A program made the position numbers and the translations under genes. Under the pieces are notes generated by a model, which ran no database searches, was not told where the DNA came from, and was given only the letters and a program-made list of their open reading frames with translations. Shown here in pieces: positions 36,676 through 43,862 of a stretch of 64,000 bases of DNA. Origin of the DNA: CAYMOV01 sp964392085 (GTDB lineage: Bacteria > Oederibacteriota > Muellerivitia > Muellerivitales > Muellerivitaceae); contig CAYMOV010000001.1 of NCBI GenBank assembly GCA_964392085.1, positions 1-64,000 of the forward strand. Direction: 5' to 3'. How positions within the stretch are numbered: position 1 is the first letter of the stretch; every line of letters starts with the position of its first letter.

Positions 36676-36900
36676 GTGCCCCAGGACGGCTTTGAGATTG
36701 TCTTCGAGGGGTCGTCCTTCGAAGCTTCGGTGGTGAGGGGGAAGCTGGAGTCCGAAGGACTCCACCCCCAGCTCTGGGACGACAACATCTCAAACCTCCT
36801 TCCCATGACCGCTGTTTCGCCTGGCCATTTCGGCGTGGTGAAGGTGGCGGTGCCATATTCCGAAGCGGATTCAGCCATTGATAAATTAAGCCGATTATAA
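36676..36900 (+). CDS. DUF2007-like small protein
   Basis: A 74-residue protein starting at GTG, three bases after the previous stop. EIVFEGSSFEASVVRGKLESEGLHPQLWDD and VKVAVPYSEADSAIDKL match the DUF2007 ('putative signal transducing protein') pattern: a short ferredoxin-like fold beginning with a loop that reads across two short sequence repeats. Function of the family is not established. It has no membrane segment and no signal peptide. Confidence 0.7.
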   Translation: MPQDGFEIVFEGSSFEASVVRGKLESEGLHPQLWDDNISNLLPMTAVSPGHFGVVKVAVPYSEADSAIDKLSRL

Positions 36901-36919
36901 AGAGAGCGCGGGGTTTTCC

Positions 36920-37282
36920 TTGGATGCATCCAGTCCAAACGAATTGGATTTCCAGAGTTATATAACCGTTTATAAGGGCGTCGAATTCGAGGCTGATTTA
37001 ATACTGGGCCGAATAAACGCCGAGGGGCTACGTTGCGTTAAGTTTGAGGAACCCGGACTAATTAATCCGGGCAGAAGAACACTCAATACATTTTGTGTTT
37101 CCGTTCATCCAGACGATTGTCGTCAAGCGGAAGAGTTATTGGGTGATTCACTTGTACAACCGTTAACTCATCTATCCGACGGGATGGATGGTGAAAGTCG
37201 CAATTCCCCGATGTTCATTGTCGTTTATCTGGCGGGATTGTGCTTGGCGTTTTTATTATATTTTCTGGTGTTCAGCCGTTAG
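36920..37282 (+). CDS. DUF2007-like protein with C-terminal membrane helix
   Basis: A 120-residue protein, probably starting at TTG 36920; no ATG is available near the start. YITVYKGVEFEADLILGRINAEGLRCVKFEEPG, then VSVHPDDCRQAEELL, align with the preceding DUF2007-like protein. The last 25 residues are a single transmembrane helix (MFIVVYLAGLCLAFLLYFLVF). Base use is clearly AT-richer than the neighbours (tta, ata, aat and gtt codons are common), which suggests separate origin or weak selection. It ends two bases from the convergent YmdB gene's stop. Confidence 0.65.
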   Translation: MDASSPNELDFQSYITVYKGVEFEADLILGRINAEGLRCVKFEEPGLINPGRRTLNTFCVSVHPDDCRQAEELLGDSLVQPLTHLSDGMDGESRNSPMFIVVYLAGLCLAFLLYFLVFSR

Positions 37283-37283
37283 G

Positions 37284-38069
37284 TCAATTAACTGTTTGCC
37301 GGATCCGTTCAATCTTTGTGGCCTTGCCGGTCAAGGGTTCCACCGACACCACCACCCCCTGGAACCAGTAGGGAAGGTCCTCGGCCCCTTCGAAACGCGC
37401 CGGGGCGCTGGTGAGGAACCGTTTGATGGCGATCTCCTTCTTGACCCCGATGACCGAGGCGATGCAGCCCGTCATGCCGATGTCGGTCAAGTAGGCCGTG
37501 CCGCCCGGTAGGATCTCCTCGTCGGCGGTCATGACGTGGGTATGGGTGCCGGTCACGGAAGAAACGCGCCCGTCCAGGTACCAGCCCATGGCCCGCTTCT
37601 CGCTGGTGGCCTCCGCGTGCATATCCACCAGGATGACCTTGGCCCGCCCCCCGATCTCCGCCAGGGCCCTTTCCCCTGCCTTAAAAGGGCAATCCAGGGG
37701 GAAGTTCATCCCCACCCGTCCCATAAGGTTCATGACGGCCACCGGGGTTCCCTTGCAGTCGAAAACCCCCACGCCGGAACCTGGGTTCTCGGAAGGGTAG
37801 TTGTGGGGCCTGAGCAGGCGGGAGTCCTTGCCGATGATCTCGTGGACTTCCTTCTTGGCCCAAATGTGGTTTCCTGTGGTGACGACGTCCACCCCCTGGT
37901 CGATCAGGAAGCGGAACTGGTCGGGTTGGATCCCCACGACTCCTGCCATGTTCTCGCCGTTGGCCACGATGAAATCGATGGAATAGTCCGTCCTGATCTT
38001 CTTGAGGACTTGATGGACGGCGTGGCGTCCGGGCTTGCCGCAGATGTCGCCGATCAGGAGGATGTTCAT
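37284..38069 (-). CDS. ymdB: YmdB-type metallophosphoesterase (TIGR00282)
   Basis: A 261-residue calcineurin-like phosphoesterase. All metal-site motifs of the family are visible: GDICGKPGR at the start, NGEN, TTGNHIWAKKE, DMHAEATSEKRAMGWYLDG and GTHTHVMTADEEILPGGTAYLTDIGMTG. In Bacillus subtilis YmdB is a 2',3'-cyclic-nucleotide phosphodiesterase that affects biofilm and motility switching. ATG start. It stands alone on the minus strand, preceded by a 330-base intergenic stretch. The cyclic-nucleotide substrate is inferred from the family. Confidence 0.92.
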   Translation of the reverse strand: MNILLIGDICGKPGRHAVHQVLKKIRTDYSIDFIVANGENMAGVVGIQPDQFRFLIDQGVDVVTTGNHIWAKKEVHEIIGKDSRLLRPHNYPSENPGSGVGVFDCKGTPVAVMNLMGRVGMNFPLDCPFKAGERALAEIGGRAKVILVDMHAEATSEKRAMGWYLDGRVSSVTGTHTHVMTADEEILPGGTAYLTDIGMTGCIASVIGVKKEIAIKRFLTSAPARFEGAEDLPYWFQGVVVSVEPLTGKATKIERIRQTVN

Positions 38070-38398
38070 GGGGTTCCCCGGGTTGGAGTAAAAGCGGGCC
38101 TATTTAAGACGGGATTGAACGTCTTTACAAGGCTTCAACGTGATTTTCGAACACCTGGTTCACGATGAAAAAGTGTGGATTTGGTTAAGTGAACCATTAC
38201 TCCGGTCGCCAAAAACCATGCAACCCCATAGCGTATTTGAGATTAAACCTAACTTGGTGATCTTGAGTTTGGGGGTTTAACTTTTGTTTCAGTACCGAAG
38301 TTCTTTATGAACTTGGTGACCTTGGTGGTGAAAAAGTCTAGGGCTTTATTATGTGCCCGTCATTCTTCGTGTTCTTTGTAGTGAGGGGGCTTCTCCTT
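38070..38398. other. Intergenic region between co-directional minus-strand genes
   Basis: These 329 bases lie between ymdB and the 5-formyltetrahydrofolate cyclo-ligase gene. They are AT-richer than the surrounding genes and have no credible coding frame. They hold three copies of a short degenerate repeat (see 38251-38385). Confidence 0.6.
38251..38385. repeat. Three copies of a CTTGGTG-type intergenic repeat
   Basis: Related copies lie at 38251-38270 (ACTTGGTGATCTTGAG), 38309-38334 (GAACTTGGTGACCTTGGTGG...) and 38363-38385 (TTCTTCGTGTTCTTTGTAG). Each is built from a 9-10-base word, roughly CTTSGTGNN. The same word makes up both arms of the inverted repeat at 43425-43523. Confidence 0.6.
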
Positions 38399-38983
38399 TT
38401 AAGCGCACATCCACAAACCCTCGTCGGTGAGGATCCAATGGACCTTTTGGTCCTTGGTCACCTGGGGCACCTCGTCCACCACCTGGAAGGCGTAGCCGAT
38501 GCCGATCCGCTGGACCCCCGGACGGAACAGGGGGATGGATTGGTCGTAGAACCCCTTGCCGAACCCCACCCGGCCCCCCATGGGGTCGAAGGCCGTCCCC
38601 GGGACCAACACCAGGTCGATTTCCTTCTCGGACACGATGGGGGCCGTCGCGGGAGGTTCGGGGATCCCGAAAGCTCCAGGCGTCAATGCGGCGAGAGTTG
38701 GGACCTCACAGAAAACCATGGACTGGGGGTCCCTTTGGGTACGTGGAAGGACCAAGGACCTTCCGGATTCCAGCAGGGACCGGAGGAGCGGTTCGGTCGG
38801 GATCTCACCCCGGGCCCCGATGAAGCCCGCGACGGTCTTCACGGCGGCCAAATTCGGGAACTTCTGGAGGGAAGGCCAGAGTCCCTTGGCGGCTTCCTCG
38901 GCTTTGGAGGGGCTGACGGCCAACCGGCGGTTGATCATTTCACCGCGGAGTTGGACTTTCCGTTGTTCAGGGGTTGGAGTCAT
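38399..38983 (-). CDS. 5-formyltetrahydrofolate cyclo-ligase
   Basis: A 194-residue enzyme that uses ATP to turn 5-formyltetrahydrofolate into 5,10-methenyltetrahydrofolate. It has an N-terminal Arg/Lys-containing helix, FGIPEP at about residue 120, LVLVPGTAFDPMGGRVGFGKGFYD (the family signature with the ATP-binding Gly-rich loop) and the closing IGYAFQ segment. It overlaps the end of rarA by 17 bases, so the two are translationally coupled. The frequent neighbour ssrS (6S RNA) is not evident. Confidence 0.93.
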   Translation of the reverse strand: MTPTPEQRKVQLRGEMINRRLAVSPSKAEEAAKGLWPSLQKFPNLAAVKTVAGFIGARGEIPTEPLLRSLLESGRSLVLPRTQRDPQSMVFCEVPTLAALTPGAFGIPEPPATAPIVSEKEIDLVLVPGTAFDPMGGRVGFGKGFYDQSIPLFRPGVQRIGIGYAFQVVDEVPQVTKDQKVHWILTDEGLWMCA

Positions 38984-40328
38984 GGCGAAGGTCCTTGGCA
39001 GTGGTGGGTTCCAGTTGCTTCAGATGTTCGAGCCATGACTTAATCTTCGCTTCATATCCCAAGGTGGTCGGGACGTAATAAGTCCCGGCCCCCAACATGT
39101 AGTCTTGTTTCACGTAGTGATCCGGATGGTCGTGGGCGTATTCGTATCCCTGGCCGTGCCCGAGGGTCTTGGCCCCGGCGTAATGGCCGTCCTGGAGGTG
39201 AGGGGGAACCTCGACGGTTTTGCCTTTTTTGACGTCCTCGGTGGCCTTCTCCAACCCTATGTAGGAGGCGTTGCTCTTGGGGGCGCAGGCCAGGTACACC
39301 GTGGCTTGGGCCAGGGGGATCCGGCCCTCGGGAAGGCCCAAGAACTCAAAGGCCTGTTGGGCGGCCACGGCGATCGGCAGGGCCTGGGGATCGGCGTTGC
39401 CCACGTCCTCGCTGGCCAATATCACCAAGCGGCGGGCGATGAAGCGGGGGTCCTCGCCGGCGTAGAGCATCTTCGCCAGCCAAAAAAGGGCGGCGTCAGG
39501 ATCGGAACCCCGGACGCTCTTGATGAAAGCCGAGATGGTGTCGTAATGCTGGTCGCCGGTGCCGTCATAGGCGATGGACCGGCGTTGGATGGATTCTTCC
39601 GCGACGGACAGGTCGAACAGGATGGTCCCATCCTCGCCGGGGGGCGTCGTGAGGGCCCCGACCTCCAGGGCGTTCAACAGCGTGCGGCCGTCGCCTGAAC
39701 AGGACTTCACGAGGTGGCGCTTGGCCTCGGGCGTGAGGGTGATCCTCATTTGGCCCAAGCCCCGCTCCCCATCCGCCAGTGCACGGTCCAACAACAGCTC
39801 CAGGTGCTTGTCCTCCAGGGGCCGCAATTCACAGACCCTGGATCGCGAGAGGAGGGCGCTGTTGAGCGAGAAGAACGGGTTCTGGGTGGTGGCCCCGACC
39901 AGGAGGATGATGCCCTGTTCCATTGAGGGCAAGAGGGCGTCCTGTTGGCTCTTGTTGAAGTGGTGGATCTCGTCGAGGAAAAGGACGGTGGGTTTCCCGT
40001 AGAGGCGGCGGTTCTCGGCGGCCTCCTCCAGGACCCGGCGGACCTCGGCGACCCCCGAGGTGACGGCGTTGAGGGGCGTGAAGCGCCCCTGGGTCAATCG
40101 AGCCACGAGCCGGGCGAAGGCTGTCTTGCCGACTCCGGGGGGGCCGTAAAGGACGAGGGAGACGAAACGACGGGACTCCAGGAGCCGTCTGAGGAGTTTT
40201 CCGGGACCGGTCAGGTGCTCTTGGCCCACGTACTCGTCCAAGGTCCGGGGGGACATCCGGATGGCGAGGGGCCGGTTAGGGCTGTCTTGGGTCGCGTTCT
40301 CGAAAAGGTCCATAAAAAAATTGGCCAC
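38967..40328 (-). CDS. rarA: Replication-associated recombination protein RarA (MgsA) AAA+ ATPase
   Basis: A 453-residue clamp-loader-like ATPase acting at stalled forks. PLAIRMSPRTLDEYVGQEHL at the N-terminus, Walker A LYGPPGVGKTAFARL, Walker B LFLDEIHHFNKSQQDALL, sensor 1 GATTQNPFF, then the C-terminal tetramerisation domain with AFIKSVRGSDPDAALFWLAKML and RRLVILASEDVGNADP. GTG 40328 gives MANFFMDLF, matching the family's usual start; ATG 40313 is the alternative. First gene of a two-gene unit with the cyclo-ligase. Confidence 0.95.
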   Translation of the reverse strand: MANFFMDLFENATQDSPNRPLAIRMSPRTLDEYVGQEHLTGPGKLLRRLLESRRFVSLVLYGPPGVGKTAFARLVARLTQGRFTPLNAVTSGVAEVRRVLEEAAENRRLYGKPTVLFLDEIHHFNKSQQDALLPSMEQGIILLVGATTQNPFFSLNSALLSRSRVCELRPLEDKHLELLLDRALADGERGLGQMRITLTPEAKRHLVKSCSGDGRTLLNALEVGALTTPPGEDGTILFDLSVAEESIQRRSIAYDGTGDQHYDTISAFIKSVRGSDPDAALFWLAKMLYAGEDPRFIARRLVILASEDVGNADPQALPIAVAAQQAFEFLGLPEGRIPLAQATVYLACAPKSNASYIGLEKATEDVKKGKTVEVPPHLQDGHYAGAKTLGHGQGYEYAHDHPDHYVKQDYMLGAGTYYVPTTLGYEAKIKSWLEHLKQLEPTTAKDLRHDSNP

Positions 40329-40658
40329 CGCCTGTGCCGGTTGGAAAGGTACTTTTTTGAGGCCTGACTATGTCAGGTGGGCGACCGCATGGCCGGTTCA
40401 TCGACTCCCGCAGGAGCCACTCCCCGGAAATTAAAGCCGCCCGTTTAAAGTTATGGCTCAAAATTTCCCGCCCCAAGGTCGAGCACCGCAGAGGGCCGAT
40501 GGATATTCTGGGGCGGTGCCCGAAAGGTGTCAAGTCGCTCCCTAACCGACAAAACCGTCGGGAGTCATGCGCTTGACAAATCATCCCGATTCGGGTTGTC
40601 AAGGGTCCGGGCCTCGGTGAAAATATCAGGATTCCAAGGGCCGTTGTACGGCCGGGGG
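40329..40658. other. Divergent intergenic region
   Basis: The 330 bases between rarA and the small membrane protein gene contain no credible gene. An imperfect palindrome with TTGACAA and TTGTCAA arms lies at 40573-40602; both TTGACA and TTGTCA could serve as -35 hexamers for the rightward pair, but the -10 match is poor. Confidence 0.5.
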
Positions 40659-40928
40659 ATGGGGCAGATGCCCATGATGGTACGTACCTTTCGTTTGCCC
40701 GGTTGGGCGACCTTTCTCCTGGTCCTGGCCGCGTTGGCCCTGATCCCAGTGGCCCTGGTCCTGGCGGTTGGGGTGGGGGCCTTGGCGTTGGTGGGTGGCG
40801 TCGTCGGGGCCCTGGTAGGGCCCAAGCGACGCGAAATCCCGCCTCCCCACCGAATGGACCCAGGTCAAATACCCGAACATTCCGGACAGGTACTCGAAGC
40901 CGAATACGAGGTCAAAGATGAACTTTAA
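40659..40928 (+). CDS. Small membrane protein coupled to glycogen phosphorylase
   Basis: An 89-residue protein from ATG 40659 (other Met codons follow within 20 bases). One long or two short hydrophobic helices (about residues 15-53, rich in Ala, Leu, Val and Gly) precede a soluble tail with PPPHR and acidic residues ending YEVKDEL. Its last 11 bases overlap the glgP start, so it is translated with glgP. No family recognised. Compositional bias means the start could be at 40668 or 40674. Confidence 0.6.
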   Translation: MGQMPMMVRTFRLPGWATFLLVLAALALIPVALVLAVGVGALALVGGVVGALVGPKRREIPPPHRMDPGQIPEHSGQVLEAEYEVKDEL

Positions 40929-43395
40929 GCTGATCGACGCCCTCCGGGGCAAGGCCGATTCCACCGTGGGTCCCCTGCGGATCCGGGACGCCTTCGTCAG
41001 CAACCTGAAGTACCGGCTGGTCAAGGAAGCCCAGACCGCCACCGAATACGACCGTTACCTCAGCCTCGCCTACGCCCTTTGGGAACGCCTGGTGGAGAAT
41101 TGGCTGGCCACGCAAAAGACCTACCACGAGAAGCGGGCCAAGCGGGTCTATTACCTTTCGCTCGAATTCCTCATGGGCCGAACCCTGGGGAACACCCTGA
41201 TCAACCTGAGGGAATGGAACCACGCCACCCAGGCCCTGGACGAACTGGGCTTGAACCTTGAGGAGATCCGGGAGATCGAACCGGACGCGGGGTTGGGCAA
41301 CGGCGGTTTGGGCCGCCTGGCGGCCTGCTTCATGGATTCCCTGGCCACCCTCGAGATCCCCGCCTACGGCTACGGCATCCGTTACGACTACGGCATCTTC
41401 CGGCAGAAGATCGTTCAGGGGAACCAGGTGGAGGAGCCCGACGAGTGGCTGGGCCGCACCAACCCCTGGGAAGTGGCCCGTCCGGAGTACACCTTCCGGG
41501 TGAAGTTCGGGGGCCGTTGCGCCAAACGGAAACACGCCGACGGCCGGGAGATCTGGGAATGGATCAGCGACGACGACGTCCTGGCGATGGCCTATGACAC
41601 CCCGATCCCAGGGTACGGCCTCCGGACGGTCAACAACCTCCGGCTTTGGAGCGCGAAGGCCACCGAAGAGTTCGAGCTGGACTATTTCAACAAGGGCAAC
41701 TATTTCGCGGCCACCTCCAAGAAGACCCAGACCGAAAGCATCTCCAAGGTCCTGTACCCCAACGACAACAGCCCCGAGGGACGGGAGCTCCGGCTTAAGC
41801 AGCAATACTTTTTCGTGTCCGCCTCACTGCAGGACATCATGCGCCGGTTCAAGCGCGAGCGAAGCAACCTGAGGGAACTGCCGGACGCCGTGGCCATGCA
41901 GTTGAACGACACCCACCCCTCGATCGCCGTGGCTGAACTTATGCGCATCCTGGTGGACGAGGAAGGTTTGGCTTGGGACGTGGCCTGGGACCTGACCCAA
42001 CGCACCTTGGCCTACACCAACCATACCCTCCTTCCCGAGGCCCTCGAGAAGTGGCCCCGGGGCCTCTTTGAGAAGCTCCTTCCGAGGCACCTGATCCTCA
42101 TCCAGGACATCAACGCCAAGTTCCTGAAGGATGTGGCGGCCAAGTACCCCGGGGACACCGATCGGATGCGCCGCATGTCCCTGTTCGAGGAAGGGCACGA
42201 CCCCCATATCCGGATGGCGCACTTGGCCATTTTGGGGAGCCATTCCACCAACGGCGTTTCGGCGCTCCATAGCGACCTGTTGAAGAACTCCGTTTTGCCT
42301 GATTTCTACGCCATGTTCCCGGACCGTTTCAACAACAAGACCAACGGAATCACCCAGCGGCGCTGGCTCCTGAAGGCCAATTCGGGACTGGCCGCCCTCA
42401 TCTCCTCCAAGATCGGGGAGGGTTGGATCACCGACCTTTCCCAGTTGTCGAAGCTGGTCAAGTACTCGGAGGACCCCGACTTCCTGTCCCAATGGCGGGC
42501 GATCAAGCGGGAAAACAAGGTCCGGTTGGCCAAGGTCATCGGCGACGAGTTGCGCCAGGTCGTGGACCCGGACTCCCTCTTCGACGTACAGGTCAAGCGT
42601 ATCCACGAGTACAAGCGCCAACTCCTCTGCGCGCTCCATGTCCTGGCCCTCTACAACCGCATCAAGGCCGACCCGACGGTCCAGGTCACCCCCCGGACGG
42701 TGATGTTCGGCGGCAAGGCCGCCCCGGGTTATTTCAAGGCCAAGCTCATCATCAAGTTCATCGGCGCCCTGTCGGAGTTGATCAACAGCGACCCGGACAT
42801 GAAGGGCAAGCTGACGGTCCTGTTCCTCCCCAATTATCGGGTGTCCCTCGCCGAGAAGATCATGCCGGCCAGCGACCTGTCCGAGCAGATCTCCACCGCG
42901 GGCAAGGAGGCCTCGGGGACGGGCAACATGAAGTTCGCCCTGAACGGCGCCCTCACCATCGGAACCCTGGACGGGGCCAACATCGAGATCCTTGACGAGG
43001 TGGGGAAGGACAACATCTTCATCTTCGGCCTCAAGACCGAGGAGGTCGGGGCGCTCCGAAACAAGGGCTACAACCCGAGGGATTACATCGAGCGTTCCCC
43101 TGAGCTCAAGGGCGTGATGAGCCTGATCTCCAGCGGCTTCCTGTCCGCCGACAACCCGGGTCTCTTCGCCCCCTTGGTGGACGACCTGTACAACCACGAT
43201 GAATACATGTTGATGGCTGATTTTGACGCCTACGTGGATTGCCAGGACAAGGTGTCCGCGGCTTACCGCGACCAGGACCAATGGGCCAAGATGTCGGTGC
43301 TGAACGTGGCCCACATGGGATTTTTCTCCAGCGACCGGACCATCGCGGAATACTGCAAGGAAATCTGGGACGTCCACCCGATCCACATCGATTGA
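40918..43395 (+). CDS. glgP: Glycogen/alpha-glucan phosphorylase
   Basis: An 825-residue PLP-dependent phosphorylase that releases glucose-1-phosphate from alpha-1,4-glucans. Family motifs in order: YYLSLEFLMGRTLGNTLINL, EPDAGLGNGGLGRLAACFMDSLAT, MQLNDTHPSIAVAELMRIL, NGITQRRWLL, VQVKRIHEYKRQLL, and the PLP-binding lysine in EASGTGNMKFALNGALTIGTLDGAN. Length matches the E. coli type (815 residues). No other glycogen genes lie nearby. A long inverted repeat follows its stop. Confidence 0.96.
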   Translation: MNFKLIDALRGKADSTVGPLRIRDAFVSNLKYRLVKEAQTATEYDRYLSLAYALWERLVENWLATQKTYHEKRAKRVYYLSLEFLMGRTLGNTLINLREWNHATQALDELGLNLEEIREIEPDAGLGNGGLGRLAACFMDSLATLEIPAYGYGIRYDYGIFRQKIVQGNQVEEPDEWLGRTNPWEVARPEYTFRVKFGGRCAKRKHADGREIWEWISDDDVLAMAYDTPIPGYGLRTVNNLRLWSAKATEEFELDYFNKGNYFAATSKKTQTESISKVLYPNDNSPEGRELRLKQQYFFVSASLQDIMRRFKRERSNLRELPDAVAMQLNDTHPSIAVAELMRILVDEEGLAWDVAWDLTQRTLAYTNHTLLPEALEKWPRGLFEKLLPRHLILIQDINAKFLKDVAAKYPGDTDRMRRMSLFEEGHDPHIRMAHLAILGSHSTNGVSALHSDLLKNSVLPDFYAMFPDRFNNKTNGITQRRWLLKANSGLAALISSKIGEGWITDLSQLSKLVKYSEDPDFLSQWRAIKRENKVRLAKVIGDELRQVVDPDSLFDVQVKRIHEYKRQLLCALHVLALYNRIKADPTVQVTPRTVMFGGKAAPGYFKAKLIIKFIGALSELINSDPDMKGKLTVLFLPNYRVSLAEKIMPASDLSEQISTAGKEASGTGNMKFALNGALTIGTLDGANIEILDEVGKDNIFIFGLKTEEVGALRNKGYNPRDYIERSPELKGVMSLISSGFLSADNPGLFAPLVDDLYNHDEYMLMADFDAYVDCQDKVSAAYRDQDQWAKMSVLNVAHMGFFSSDRTIAEYCKEIWDVHPIHID

Positions 43396-43424
43396 AACGG
43401 AAAAGCCCCGAATCAAAGCTGATT

Positions 43425-43523
43425 TGACCACGGAGGGCACGGGGTTCACGGAGTATTAATTTTAGCCAAGTCATCCTATCAACATGTGATTGGCTCCGTG
43501 ACCTCCGCTTTCCCCGTGGTTCA
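43425..43523. repeat. Long imperfect inverted repeat (CACGGAG-type) downstream of glgP
   Basis: The left arm 43425-43453 (begins TGACCACGGAGGGCAC) and right arm 43494-43523 (ends CCCCGTGGTTCA) are imperfect reverse complements of about 30 bases, separated by a 40-base AT-rich core. Each arm is itself made of a 9-10-base word like CCACGGAGG. No open frame runs through it. It looks like a palindromic mobile-repeat unit (REP/BIME- or MITE-like) and could also form an RNA hairpin that ends the glgP message. Confidence 0.7.
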
Positions 43524-43547
43524 AACGTTGTATTTCCGGAGTAGGAA

Positions 43548-43862
43548 ATGGATCCCAGCAAACTGCCCTTGATCCTCGAACTCCTCCAGGACGATCCCGA
43601 TGACCCCGTCCTCTTATTGAATGCCGGTAAGATCCTCCTCCAAACCCAACAGGCCGAGGAGGCCTTGATCCACCTCCGGAGGCTCGCCGAGAAGCACCCC
43701 ACGAACATGGCGGTCTACCGCGAATTGGGCGCCGCCTTCCTCGCGAGGGGGGAGACCCGATCGGCGAGGCAGGCTTTTGAGATGGGACGTCAGGTCTCGC
43801 TGGCCGCCCGGGACCCCTCGGCCGCCTCGGAATATGAATCCCTGATCGGCCAATGCGTCTGA
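43548..43862 (+). CDS. Small TPR protein
   Basis: A 104-residue, wholly helical protein with about two and a half tetratricopeptide-like repeats (VLLLNAGKILLQTQQAEEALIHL, then AVYRELGAAFLARGETRSARQAFEMGRQVS). No signal peptide, so cytoplasmic. Its end overlaps the start of the membrane glycosyltransferase by 10 bases, suggesting that they work together or at least are co-translated. A scaffolding role is inference. Confidence 0.75.
   Translation: MDPSKLPLILELLQDDPDDPVLLLNAGKILLQTQQAEEALIHLRRLAEKHPTNMAVYRELGAAFLARGETRSARQAFEMGRQVSLAARDPSAASEYESLIGQCV

Noticed and set aside
41824..43449. Long minus-strand open frame (541 codons) opposite glgP
   Set aside because: Antisense shadow of a highly conserved enzyme gene; no ribosome-binding site and no recognisable domain.
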